A stretch of 57,752 bases of DNA from Sulfurivermis sp040755915 (GCA_040755915.1 JBFLWM010000016.1:1-57752); one strand, 5' to 3'. Positions 41,396 to 49,227 are shown, numbered from the stretch's first letter. Notes: generated from the letters alone by a model not told the origin. Numbers and translations are program-made.

Positions 41396-42001
41396 ATGAA
41401 AAGACTGCTGATGGCCATTCTGCTGGGGCTGCTGGCCTTGCCGGCACTGGGACGCGAGTATCAGAGCGGGTTCGGGTTCAGCCTGGAGGCGTCGGATGAC
41501 TGGCTGGTGCTGACGCCCAAGGAGCTGAAGGACAACCCGGAGCTGTTCAATGTCGACAAGCTCAAGGGCGGCTCCATCGATCCGGCCCTGCTCGAGCAGG
41601 TGGTCGGCATGGTCCGTTCCGGGCAGGTGGAGGTCTACCTGCACCAGAAGACCTCCGATGCGCGCTTTGCCGACAACGTGAACTTCCTCACTCAGGTCGG
41701 ACGATTGCCCACTGCGGCGTCGGAGGTGAAGGGCGTGTGCGATGTGTTGCCGGGAGAGTTGAGCCAGGCCTTCGGACGGCCGATCCGGATGTATCAGTGC
41801 GGCGCGCGCCAGGTGGGCAAGGCAGCGGCGCTGCAGGCGGAATTCGATGGCATGATCGAGGGGACGCGCAGCATTCAGTACCAGTTCCAGAAGTCGCCCA
41901 GTGTGGTGGTGATTGCCACCGCCACCGCCAAACTGGATGCCCTGGAGACCATCCGTGCCGAATTCGAGCGCATGATCGCCAGCGTCAGGGTCGCGCCCTA
42001 G
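41396..42001 (+). CDS. secreted protein of unknown function
   Basis: 201 aa from ATG 41396 (GGGGAG upstream). A signal peptide (about 1-19, LLMAILLGLLALPALG) precedes a compact alpha/beta domain beginning YQSGFGFSLEASDDWLVLTP (about 21-40), which recalls DcrB/PsbP-like periplasmic proteins, but I cannot place it with confidence. Two cysteines (VCDVLPGELSQ, MYQCGARQ, about 120 apart by 20 residues) could form a disulfide. It follows amgK by 34 bases and ends before a strong terminator, so amgK and this gene form a unit. Confidence 0.75.
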   Translation: MKRLLMAILLGLLALPALGREYQSGFGFSLEASDDWLVLTPKELKDNPELFNVDKLKGGSIDPALLEQVVGMVRSGQVEVYLHQKTSDARFADNVNFLTQVGRLPTAASEVKGVCDVLPGELSQAFGRPIRMYQCGARQVGKAAALQAEFDGMIEGTRSIQYQFQKSPSVVVIATATAKLDALETIRAEFERMIASVRVAP

Positions 42002-42007
42002 GCGGAA

Positions 42008-42037
42008 AAAAAACGCCCCGGCAACGGGGCGTTTTCC
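42008..42037. terminator. bidirectional terminator
   Basis: AAAACGCCCCG / CGGGGCGTTTT (42010-42020, 42025-42035) close on a GCAA (GNRA) loop. T- and A-tracts lie on both sides. It serves the secreted-protein gene (+) and the Sel1 gene (-). Confidence 0.92.
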
Positions 42038-42054
42038 ATTCCGGCGGACGGCAG

Positions 42055-42492
42055 CTACATGTCGAAGCCGGCCTGCTTGTAGAGCTCCTTCGCCCTGGCC
42101 GCATCCTGCGGCACGCCGAGGCCCTGCTCGTACATCATCGCCAGGGTGGTGAGCGAACCGGCCAGGCCGTGATCGGCGGCCTTGCGGAACCAGACCGCCG
42201 CCTCGGCCGGATTCTTCTCCATGCCTTCCCCTTCCAGGTACATGAAGCCGACGCCGTGCTGGGCCATGGCGTGGCCCTGATTGGCGGCGGCCATCATCCA
42301 GCGCGAGGCCTCTTCCAGGTTGGGGCTGCCGATGAGGCCGTTCTGCAACATGATGGCGACACGGTACTGCGCCTCGGCATTGCCGGCGGCGGCGAGGGGC
42401 GAGAGCAGCTGCATGGCGGTGGCAAAGTGCTTGCCTTCGAAGGCGGCGATACCGCTGCCGAGCTCCATGTCGGCGTCGTTGAGTGCATTCAT
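42055..42492 (-). CDS. Sel1-repeat protein
   Basis: 145 aa from ATG 42492 (GTTTCCCC on the plus strand reads GGGGAAAC upstream). After 20 residues come about three and a half Sel1/TPR-like repeats: LLSPLAAAGNAEAQYRVAIML, EEASRWMMAAANQGHAMAQ, AEAAVWFRKAADHGLAGS, ARAKELYKQAG (about 29-140). There is no signal peptide, so it is probably cytoplasmic. Sel1 proteins act as scaffolds. Its promoter carries a 27-base inverted repeat (42536-42562), so expression is likely strongly regulated. Confidence 0.85.
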   Translation of the reverse strand: MNALNDADMELGSGIAAFEGKHFATAMQLLSPLAAAGNAEAQYRVAIMLQNGLIGSPNLEEASRWMMAAANQGHAMAQHGVGFMYLEGEGMEKNPAEAAVWFRKAADHGLAGSLTTLAMMYEQGLGVPQDAARAKELYKQAGFDM

Positions 42493-42535
42493 GGGGAAAC
42501 TCCGTGGGTTCGGTCCGGGAATGGCGCTACCGTAC

Positions 42536-42562
42536 AAATGTTGACAACCATTGTCAACATTT
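42536..42562 (-). promoter_or_regulatory. perfect 12+12 inverted repeat, operator-like, upstream of Sel1 gene
   Basis: AAATGTTGACAA - CCA - TTGTCAACATTT is an exact inverted repeat, 44-70 bases before the Sel1 start. Each arm reads TTGACA in its own direction, so on the minus strand a -35 box lies inside the arm; a repressor dimer bound here would block RNA polymerase. The site does not match a regulator consensus I know. Confidence 0.65.
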
Positions 42563-42608
42563 GCGATGCCCGCCGGGCGCAGTGTAACCCGCGCCGGGGA
42601 GATGGGGA

Positions 42609-44012
42609 TCAGGCGGCCATGATGCCGGCCATTTCGTCCAGGCCGGGACGGGACTCTTCCAGCACCTTGTCGGTGACCTCCGCGACCCGGCGCGGGTCCA
42701 GGCCGAGGGCGGTGAGGATGGCCGGCGGTACCTTGTCGCCGGCGGCATCGCTGGGTTGGTGGCCGCGCAGCAGATGGTCCGCTGCCAGCACCAGATTGGC
42801 GTAGGTGGTGTGTTCGCCGCCATAGGTCTCGTTGTGGTGCTCCCGTGCGGCGACGATGACCTCTCCCGGCATGTCCCACCCCTCCAGCAGCCAGGTACCC
42901 AGCTGGGTGTGTTCCACTCCCAGCAGTCGCTTCTCCAACAGGGTGACCGGGATGCGCGGGTTGGTGGCGACGGCCTTGTTGAGCAGATAGAACTCGGGCT
43001 GGAACAGGTGGCCGAGGATGGCAAAGCCGATGTCGTGCAGCAGGCCGGCCAGATACACCAGGCCGGGCTTGCCGCGGGTGGCCGGCGGCAGCAGGGTGTT
43101 GAGGGCCTGGGCGAGGCCGGCGGTATAGACCGAATGGCGCCAGAAGGCGCGCTGGCCGAGGGGACCGTCGGCAGGCAGGCGCAGGGCGCGGGAGGCGCTT
43201 AGCCCCAGCGCCATGTGCAGCACCATGTCGAAGCCCAGCACCTGGGTGATGGCATCGTGCAGGGACTCGACCCGGCCGCGGTAGCCGTAATAGGCGGAGC
43301 GGGCATAGCGGATGACCTGCGCCGCCAGCAGCGGATCGGTGGCGACTATGTCCACCAGCTCGCCGATGGTCCCCTTGGGGTTGTTGCGCAGCAGCAGCAG
43401 CTGTCGTGTCGAATGGGGCAGGGGCGGCAGCGAGGACAGGGTGCGGATACGCTGTTGCAGATCGCCGCCCGGGTGCAGTCCCTGCAGCGCCGGCAGAGGC
43501 TCGCTGCTGACGAACTCGAACTCGCTGTGGCCGGCCAGGCTGGCGGCCGGGCGTGCGATGGCGAGGCGGCGTGACTGGGCGTGCAGGCGCATGAAGTCCG
43601 CGCCGGCCAGCAGCGCCAGGGTCTGGTGGTCGCCCGGTTCGAAGCAGACATGGGGCATCTGCAGGATCTGTTCGTCGATGATGGCGGGCAGATTGTAGGG
43701 CTGCGCCAGCGGTGGCACGGAACCCGCTTCACAGTCGTCGAAGATATCCGCCAGGTGCGCCTGGGCCAGCGGGTGGAGGTTGCGGCCCAGCTGCTGGCAC
43801 AGCTGGGCGAAATCGAGCATGTGACCGGCGGGGAGCACCGCCATCAGCACGCCGTGTTCGTCCTCCAGCATCACCGCCCGTACCATCAGCCGGTAATCCA
43901 CCTTGGCGCTGAGGGCGGCCTCGATCAGGGTGCGGGTCGGGGCATGGGGAAGCAGCCGGTAGGGAATACCCTGCGCGCTGAGATAGGGCTCGATGCGGTT
44001 GTGCCGTCCCAT
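42609..44012 (-). CDS. YbaK-HDOD fusion protein (copy 1)
   Basis: 467 aa from ATG 44012 with GGAGGAG just upstream (TTG 44027 is a less likely start). Residues about 5-145 form a YbaK/ProX-type tRNA-editing fold (RLLPHAPTRTLIEAAL, VMLEDEHGVLMAVLPAG, PLAQPYNLPAIIDEQIL). The position where the catalytic Lys is usual is R45 (VRAVML). Residues about 185-440 are an HDOD domain (LSSLPPLPHSTRQLLLLRNNP) that still carries H293 (WRHS), H326-D327 (LLHDIGF), H368, H392/393 and D412, an HD-like set. HDOD proteins act in c-di-GMP, chemotaxis or stress signalling. Next gene upstream is a paralogue. Confidence 0.85.
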   Translation of the reverse strand: MGRHNRIEPYLSAQGIPYRLLPHAPTRTLIEAALSAKVDYRLMVRAVMLEDEHGVLMAVLPAGHMLDFAQLCQQLGRNLHPLAQAHLADIFDDCEAGSVPPLAQPYNLPAIIDEQILQMPHVCFEPGDHQTLALLAGADFMRLHAQSRRLAIARPAASLAGHSEFEFVSSEPLPALQGLHPGGDLQQRIRTLSSLPPLPHSTRQLLLLRNNPKGTIGELVDIVATDPLLAAQVIRYARSAYYGYRGRVESLHDAITQVLGFDMVLHMALGLSASRALRLPADGPLGQRAFWRHSVYTAGLAQALNTLLPPATRGKPGLVYLAGLLHDIGFAILGHLFQPEFYLLNKAVATNPRIPVTLLEKRLLGVEHTQLGTWLLEGWDMPGEVIVAAREHHNETYGGEHTTYANLVLAADHLLRGHQPSDAAGDKVPPAILTALGLDPRRVAEVTDKVLEESRPGLDEMAGIMAA

Positions 44013-44227
44013 GTACTGCTCCTCCAATTCCTTACCTTAAAGGTAGTCTATCGGCGGGGTATCGGTCCGGGTGCAATCCGGTGGTGGGGCGATCCCCGGC
44101 TCTCTGGTTTTGCTGGTAACCACTTACTCATGCGCATGAACGCAAAAGATCTGTGGCCTTGGGAAGGAAGACTAGGTTCGAACGGGGCGCAGGAATGTGA
44201 ACTGGTCGACATCCCGCCCTGTCGGGG

Positions 44228-45625
44228 TCAGCCGGCCAGGGTGCGGGCCATGTCGTCCAGGGCGTAGGCGCCATGCTCCAGTACCCGGACGGCCAGTTCG
44301 TGGGCACGGGCGGGGTCCAGGCCGAGGGCCGTATAGATGGCCGGGGGCGGCTCGCCGGCGGCGGCGTCGCTGAACTGGCTGGCCTTGAGCAGGTGCTCGG
44401 TGAGCAGGATCAGGTTGGCGAGACCCGCATTTTCGGCGCGGTAGAACTCGTTGTGGTGTTCCCGGGCGGCAGCGACCACGGCGGGCGGGAACTGCCAGTG
44501 GGCCAGGGCCCAGCTACCCAGCTGGGTGTGTTCGGAGCCGAGCACACGTTTTTCAATCAGGGTCACCGGCACGTCGGGGTTGGCGGCCACCACCTTGTTG
44601 AGCAGGAAGAACTCGGCCTTGAACAGGTGGCCGAGGGCGAGGAAGCCGAAATCGTGCAGCAGGCCGGCCAGGTAGGCGAGGCCGGCGCGGGAGCGGCTGG
44701 CCGGGGGCAGCAGGGCGTTGAGGGCCTCGGCCAGGGTGGCGGTGTGCACGGCATGGCGCCAGTAGCCGTGCAGGCCCAGCGGGCCGTCCACCGGGGAACG
44801 CAGGTGGCGCACGGCACTCAGGCCCAGGGCCATGTGCAGCGTGGCGTCGATGCCGAGCACGCCGACGGCATCGCGCAGGTTCTCCACCTTGCCGTGGTAG
44901 CCGTAATGGCCGGCGCGGGCGTAGTGCTCCAGCAGGGGCGGCAGGCCGGGGTCGAGGGTGATGACCTCGGTCAGTTCGGCCAGGGTGGGGGCGGGGTTGT
45001 CGCGCAGAAGAAGCAGGCGGCGGGTGACCTCCGGCAGCGGCGGCAGGGACTGCAGGGCGCGCACACGCTGTTCCATGTTCTCCACCGGGTGCAGTTTTTT
45101 CAGGCCGGCGCCGTCGGGCATGGTGAAGGTGTAGGTGTTGGGCCGGGTCAGGGCCTGGGCCGGGTGGGAGAACACGCCGCGCCGGGCATCCTGGTGCAGC
45201 CAGTCGAACAGGCTGCCGTCCATGCACAGCAGGTGGGCATGGCTGCCCGGTTCGAAACAGACGTTCTGCATCAAAGATATCTGCTCGTCCACTACGGCCA
45301 TGAGGCCATAGGGCTCGGCCAGCGGCGGGATGGAGCGGGGTTCGCAGTCGGGGAAGACACTGTCGAGGCGGGCCCGGCTGGCCGGCTGCAGCCTGCGGCC
45401 GAGCAGGCGGTTGAGTTCGCTGAAGTCCAGCAGATAGTCGGCGGGCAGGATTGCCATCAGCAGACCGGCCTCGTCTTCCAGCATCATGGCGCGCGCCATC
45501 TGCCGCAGTTCGATGCCGGCGGCGGCGGCCGCCTGCTCCAGGGTATCTGTGGGCGGATGCTCCAGCAGGCGGTACGGCACCTTCTGGATCTTGAGATAGG
45601 TCTCGATACGCTCGGTGGCCTGCAT
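44228..45625 (-). CDS. YbaK-HDOD fusion protein (copy 2)
   Basis: 465 aa from ATG 45625 (AAGGGA upstream); ATG 45649 is also in frame and overlaps the terminal repeat of a palindromic element. Same architecture and length as copy 1: YbaK-like part (about 5-150; LEHPPTDTLEQAAAAAG, MMLEDEAGLLMAILPAD) with R45 again in place of Lys, and HDOD (about 185-440; LQSLPPLPEVTRRLLLLRDNP) with WRHAVHTA, LLHDFGFLALGH and EHHNE. They are tandem paralogues in the same direction with 215 bases between (44013-44227; nothing recognised in it). Function not established. Confidence 0.85.
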   Translation of the reverse strand: MQATERIETYLKIQKVPYRLLEHPPTDTLEQAAAAAGIELRQMARAMMLEDEAGLLMAILPADYLLDFSELNRLLGRRLQPASRARLDSVFPDCEPRSIPPLAEPYGLMAVVDEQISLMQNVCFEPGSHAHLLCMDGSLFDWLHQDARRGVFSHPAQALTRPNTYTFTMPDGAGLKKLHPVENMEQRVRALQSLPPLPEVTRRLLLLRDNPAPTLAELTEVITLDPGLPPLLEHYARAGHYGYHGKVENLRDAVGVLGIDATLHMALGLSAVRHLRSPVDGPLGLHGYWRHAVHTATLAEALNALLPPASRSRAGLAYLAGLLHDFGFLALGHLFKAEFFLLNKVVAANPDVPVTLIEKRVLGSEHTQLGSWALAHWQFPPAVVAAAREHHNEFYRAENAGLANLILLTEHLLKASQFSDAAAGEPPPAIYTALGLDPARAHELAVRVLEHGAYALDDMARTLAG

Positions 45626-45647
45626 GGTGACGTCCCTTCCCTTACTC

Positions 45648-45818
45648 ATTATCCCGAAAAGTCCATTAGGCGACGCGCCCGCGCTCGATCCTTAGAATCC
45701 ACAAGGAATTTTCCTCAGTCGGCAATACGGCTCGGTATTGCGCTCCTTCGGACAAATCCCTTGTGAATCCAATTCCCTTCGCGATCATCACGCCGCCTAA
45801 TGGACTTTCCGGGATTAT
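45648..45818. repeat. MITE-like imperfect palindrome, about 171 bases
   Basis: Terminal 25-base arms (45648-45672 and 45794-45818, core AAGTCCATTAGGCG) match at 23 of 25 positions. Inner arms are also partly complementary and the centre is a perfect hairpin GCAATAC-ggctcg-GTATTGC (45722-45741). The whole element would fold into one long stem. No transposase is coded in it. It lies between the divergent HDOD copy 2 and murU starts, so it is in their promoter region. Confidence 0.7.
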
Positions 45819-45896
45819 TGCTATTCGATGGCGCGGCGATGCTGCTAGACTGCCGCGCCGTCCCCTTAGACTAAACGATCCGGGCGCATTGTCACG

Positions 45897-46613
45897 ATGA
45901 GAGCCATGATCCTCGCCGCCGGCCGCGGTGAACGCATGCGGCCGCTGACCGACCATACGCCGAAGCCCCTGTTGCGGGCCGGGCCGCACACGCTCATCGA
46001 ACACCATATTCTGGCCCTGGCCCGGGCCGGTATCCGCGAACTCGTCATCAACCATGCCCACCTCGGCCGCCAGATCGAAGAGTATCTGGGCGACGGCAGC
46101 CGCTACGGCGTGCAGATCCGCTATTCCGCCGAGGGCGAGGCGCTGGAGACGGGGGGCGGCATCTTGCGCGCCCTGCCGCTGCTCGGGCCGGCGCCATTCC
46201 TGGTGGTGAACGGCGATGTCTGGACCGACTATCCCTATGACCACCTGCCCACAGCGCCGGCCGGGTTGGCCCATTTAGTGCTGGTGGACAATCCGCCGCA
46301 GCATCCCGCTGGCGACTTCGTGCTGGGGGCTGACGGCCAGGTGCGCGACGGCGAGGGGCCGCGCCTGACCTTCAGCGGCATCGGCGTGTACCGGCCGGAG
46401 CTGTTTGCCGGCTGCCGGGACGGCAAGTTTCCGCTGGCGCCGCTGCTGCGCGATGCCATGGCGCGGGGGCAGGTGAGCGGCGAGCATTACCGCGGCCAGT
46501 GGGTCGATGTCGGCACCCCGCAGCGACTGACAGATCTGGCGCAGCGACTGGCCGTGATGGGGCAAAATGAGGCAGGATTGGCAGAGGGGCGCGGCGGCGT
46601 CCCGCCAGGATAG
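45897..46613 (+). CDS. murU: MurU-like N-acetylmuramate-1-phosphate uridylyltransferase
   Basis: 238 aa. Nucleotidyltransferase signature LAAGRGERMRPLTDHTPKPLL (about 6-26, with the catalytic Arg/Lys), then VNGDVWTDYPYD (about 103-114, metal Asp), and the C-terminal YRGQWVDVGTPQRL. The length matches MurU (about 225-240). With AmgK (40381) it forms UDP-MurNAc from recycled MurNAc. The two are next to each other in Pseudomonas but 4.5 kb apart here. The start lies 78 bases from the palindromic element; it runs up to 10 bases before the Crp/Fnr gene. Confidence 0.88.
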   Translation: MRAMILAAGRGERMRPLTDHTPKPLLRAGPHTLIEHHILALARAGIRELVINHAHLGRQIEEYLGDGSRYGVQIRYSAEGEALETGGGILRALPLLGPAPFLVVNGDVWTDYPYDHLPTAPAGLAHLVLVDNPPQHPAGDFVLGADGQVRDGEGPRLTFSGIGVYRPELFAGCRDGKFPLAPLLRDAMARGQVSGEHYRGQWVDVGTPQRLTDLAQRLAVMGQNEAGLAEGRGGVPPG

Positions 46614-46623
46614 ACAGCCCGAC

Positions 46624-47328
46624 ATGAAACTGACCCAACCCGCGATGACCGAGTGGTGCGCAACCGCAGACTGCAGTCTGTGCACCATGCGCGCGTCGGT
46701 GCTGTTCGCCGGCATCGAGCCGGCACTGCTCAGCCGTATCCAGCACGCCATCGATGAACAGCGCATGCTGCGCGGCGAGTCGCTGTATCACATGGGCGAT
46801 CCCGGCCGCGCCATCTTTACCGTGCGCGAGGGACTGGTGAAGCTGGTGCAATACCTGCCCGATGGCGGCGAGCGCATCGTGCGCCTGGTGCGCTCCACCG
46901 ATGTCACCGGTCTGGAGGCGCTGCTCGGCCAGCCCTATCAGCATGACGCCATCGTCGAACAGGACAGCGTGGTATGCCGCATCCCGGTGGATGTGGTGCG
47001 CCGGCTCGAACTGGAGAGCCCGCAACTCTATCGTGAGCTGATGCGGCGCTGGCAGCAGGCGCTGTCCGAGGCCGATGCCTGGCTCACCGAACTCGGCACC
47101 GGCAGTGCGCGCCAGCGCGTGGCACGCCTGTTGCTGCGTTTGTCCAACGAGGCGGGTGACGGCCTGTGCAATCTGTTCAGCCGCAAGGACATGGGTGCCA
47201 TGCTCGGCATCACCACCGAATCGGCCAGCCGCATGGTGGCCGAGCTCAAGCGCGCCGGCGTGCTGAGCGAGCAGGCCGGCCGTTTTCACTGCGACCGTGC
47301 CGCGCTGGAACAGATCGCGGCCGAATAA
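46624..47328 (+). CDS. Crp/Fnr-family regulator with FNR-like cysteines
   Basis: 234 aa from ATG 46624. Cysteines C12, C17 and C20 (EWCATADCSLCTM) plus C118 (SVVCRIPV, equal in place to FNR C122) could hold a 4Fe-4S cluster, though spacing (C-x4-C-x2-C) differs from E. coli FNR. Cyclic-nucleotide-type beta roll (about 30-125), dimer helix, and helix-turn-helix (about 185-210) with recognition helix TTESASRMVAEL, keeping the E-x-x-S-R residues that read TTGAT half sites. Probably an oxygen or NO-responsive activator. A degenerate FNR-like site (47360-47373) precedes the next gene. Confidence 0.88.
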   Translation: MKLTQPAMTEWCATADCSLCTMRASVLFAGIEPALLSRIQHAIDEQRMLRGESLYHMGDPGRAIFTVREGLVKLVQYLPDGGERIVRLVRSTDVTGLEALLGQPYQHDAIVEQDSVVCRIPVDVVRRLELESPQLYRELMRRWQQALSEADAWLTELGTGSARQRVARLLLRLSNEAGDGLCNLFSRKDMGAMLGITTESASRMVAELKRAGVLSEQAGRFHCDRAALEQIAAE

Positions 47329-47359
47329 AGCGCGCACAGCGTTCTGTACCCCCCCTCGA

Positions 47360-47373
47360 TTGCGATCCGTCAA
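47360..47373. promoter_or_regulatory. FNR/DNR-like half-palindrome upstream of SLAC1 gene
   Basis: TTGCGATCCGTCAA (47360-47373) fits the TTGNN-N4-NNCAA layout of FNR-type sites (consensus TTGAT-N4-ATCAA); one half is poor. It lies 67 bases before the SLAC1 start and next to the regulator gene. Confidence 0.35.
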
Positions 47374-47439
47374 TGCGTCAGCAGACGCAGATATTTACCA
47401 TTCATGTCGGGATTCAATCCCCTGCTGCGGAGTAAACCC

Positions 47440-48402
47440 ATGAACGAGTCAGCATCCCCGCGTCTCAAATTCCTGCCCATTTCGGTCTTTGCCACCGTCA
47501 TGGGCATGACCGGTCTCACCATCGCCTGGGAAAAGGCGCAGGTGCTGCACGGCTTCTCCGGCGTGGCCGGCGTGCTGCTGGCGGTCACGGCCCTGCTGTT
47601 CGTGGTGCTGCTGCTCGCCTACGGCAGCAAGCTGGTGCTGTTCCGCGCCGAAGTCCTGAAGGAACTGCACCACCCGGTGCGGCTCAGTTTCTTCCCCACC
47701 ATTTCCATCAGCCTGGTGCTGCTATCCATCGCCGCGCTGGAGGTGAACCATGGCCTGTCCGAGATACTGTGGCTGGTCGGTAGCGCCCTGCACCTGCTGT
47801 TCACGCTGTACGTGCTGAGCGCCTGGATCAATCACGAACACTTCCAGATCCAGCACATGAACCCGGCCTGGTTCATTCCGGTGGTGGGCAACATCTTGGT
47901 GCCCATCGCCGGCGTTGCGCACGGCTACGTCGAAGTGTCGTGGTTCTTCTTCAGCATCGGCCTGCTGTTCTGGCTGGTGCTGCTGACCATCGTGTTCTAC
48001 CGCATCATTTTCCACGCCCCGTTGCCCGGCAAGCTGGTGCCGACACTGTTCATCCTGATCGCCCCGCCGGCGGTGGGCTTCATCGCCTACGTGAAGCTGA
48101 CTGGCGGCGTTGATGTGTTCGCGCGTCTGCTGTACTACTCCGGCCTGTTCATCACCCTGCTGCTGTTCACCCAGGTGCACCGCTTTGCCCGGCTGAAGTT
48201 TTTCCTTTCCTGGTGGGCGTATTCCTTCCCGCTGGCGGCGATCACCATCGCCACCTTCGTGCTCCATCAGCAGCTTGGCCACAGCCCCCTGCTGTGGCTG
48301 GGCCGGGTGTTGCTTGCCGTGCTGACCCTGCTGCTTGCGCTGCTCCTGATGCGTACTGCCGTGGCGGTGAAGCGCGGAGAAATCTGTGTGGCTGAAGACT
48401 GA
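47440..48402 (+). CDS. SLAC1/TehA-type anion channel family protein
   Basis: 320 aa from ATG 47440 (GGAG upstream). About ten TM segments with the family pattern KFLPISVFATVMGMTGLTIAW (TM1, about 11-31), WFIPVVGNILVPIAG (about 144-158) and WWAYSFPLAAITIATFV (about 268-284). Members transport small anions such as tellurite, chloride, sulfite or C4-dicarboxylates. The substrate is unknown. The two small genes that follow in the same direction, 53 and 10 bases apart, suggest one transcription unit controlled by the Crp/Fnr regulator upstream (inference). Confidence 0.85.
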   Translation: MNESASPRLKFLPISVFATVMGMTGLTIAWEKAQVLHGFSGVAGVLLAVTALLFVVLLLAYGSKLVLFRAEVLKELHHPVRLSFFPTISISLVLLSIAALEVNHGLSEILWLVGSALHLLFTLYVLSAWINHEHFQIQHMNPAWFIPVVGNILVPIAGVAHGYVEVSWFFFSIGLLFWLVLLTIVFYRIIFHAPLPGKLVPTLFILIAPPAVGFIAYVKLTGGVDVFARLLYYSGLFITLLLFTQVHRFARLKFFLSWWAYSFPLAAITIATFVLHQQLGHSPLLWLGRVLLAVLTLLLALLLMRTAVAVKRGEICVAED

Positions 48403-48455
48403 TTACTTCGTATGCCACTTGTTGCATTTGCCACCCCAACGCGAGGCCGATACAG

Positions 48456-48848
48456 ATGAAGCAATCAATGTTTCAGGAAAAATATCCCGTGTTCACCGTC
48501 GAGCTGGGCAAGGATGAAACCACCGGCACCTCGGTGGATGCCATCATCGACTTCCTCAAGGCGCGCATCGCCGAACATCCCGCCGCAGTCTACATCGGCG
48601 TGTTCGATCACTACGCCCACACCAAGTCGCTGCCGGACGGCGAGATCGCGCCGGAGATCCTCGATGCCAAAAACCTGATCTTCTGCTTCGGCACCAAGCT
48701 GCCCAATCCAGGCGTGCTGGCCGTGCGGCCCCGTTCCATCGGTATCACCGAGTTGGCCGACAAGTTCATCATCACCTTCATGGAAGCACCGATGCCCATG
48801 GCCAATCAGGCGATGGAGAGCTGGGTCAATGCACTGAAGAACAAATGA
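48456..48848 (+). CDS. DUF6858-like soluble protein
   Basis: 130 aa without TM or signal peptide. Residues: YPVFTVELGKDETTGTSVDAII near the N-terminus (about 9-30), a DHYAHTKSLPDGEI stretch (about 50-63) and LIFCFGTKLPNPGVLAVRPRSIG (about 74-96, read in parts). I believe it to be the DUF6858 family, but that is from memory of the pattern. One Cys (C77) and several His are present. Found between the SLAC1 and NifX-like genes; function unknown. Confidence 0.75.
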   Translation: MKQSMFQEKYPVFTVELGKDETTGTSVDAIIDFLKARIAEHPAAVYIGVFDHYAHTKSLPDGEIAPEILDAKNLIFCFGTKLPNPGVLAVRPRSIGITELADKFIITFMEAPMPMANQAMESWVNALKNK

Positions 48849-48858
48849 GGCACATGCC

Positions 48859-49227
48859 ATGCGTATTGCAGTGACCAGCCAGAATTTCCGCACCATCACC
48901 GGCCACGCCGGCAAGACGCGCCGCTTTCTGGTGTTTGAAGCGGAAGCGGGCAGCCTGCCGCACGAGGTGGAGCGGCTCGATCTGCCCAAGGAAATGTCAT
49001 TCCACGAGTTTCACGGCGAGGGGGCCCATCCGGTGGATGGCGTCGATGCCGTGATCACCTCCAGTTGCGGCGCAGGGTTTGCCCGTCGTCTCGCCAGGCG
49101 CGGCATACGCGTGGCGGTGACGACGCTGGAAGATCCGCTGGCCGCGGTGCAGGCCTATGTCGAAGGCAGTCTGTTGCCGGTAGATCCGGAACAGATGGTC
49201 GGGCACGACCACCAGCATGCGCATTGA
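48859..49227 (+). CDS. NifX/NifB-type dinitrogenase Fe-Mo cofactor-binding domain protein
   Basis: 122 aa, starts 10 bases after the DUF6858-like stop (GAGG before the ATG). The fold begins MRIAVTSQNFRTITGHAGKT (1-20), the typical beta strand and His loop of NifX/NafY-type domains, then VDAVITSSCGAGFARRLARRGI (about 62-83, with the Cys-Gly loop) and a C-terminal His-rich tail (GHDHQHAH). Such free-standing proteins occur in organisms without nitrogenase. No nif gene is in the window. The His tail could bind metal. Role in this group is unknown. Confidence 0.85.
   Translation: MRIAVTSQNFRTITGHAGKTRRFLVFEAEAGSLPHEVERLDLPKEMSFHEFHGEGAHPVDGVDAVITSSCGAGFARRLARRGIRVAVTTLEDPLAAVQAYVEGSLLPVDPEQMVGHDHQHAH

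Noticed and set aside
42609..45625. Active prolyl-tRNA editing (YbaK) enzymes
   Set aside because: The place of the usual catalytic lysine appears to be R45 in both copies, so editing activity was not claimed.
48859..49227. Evidence for nitrogen fixation
   Set aside because: A lone NifX-type domain protein is common in organisms without nitrogenase and no nif gene is in the window.
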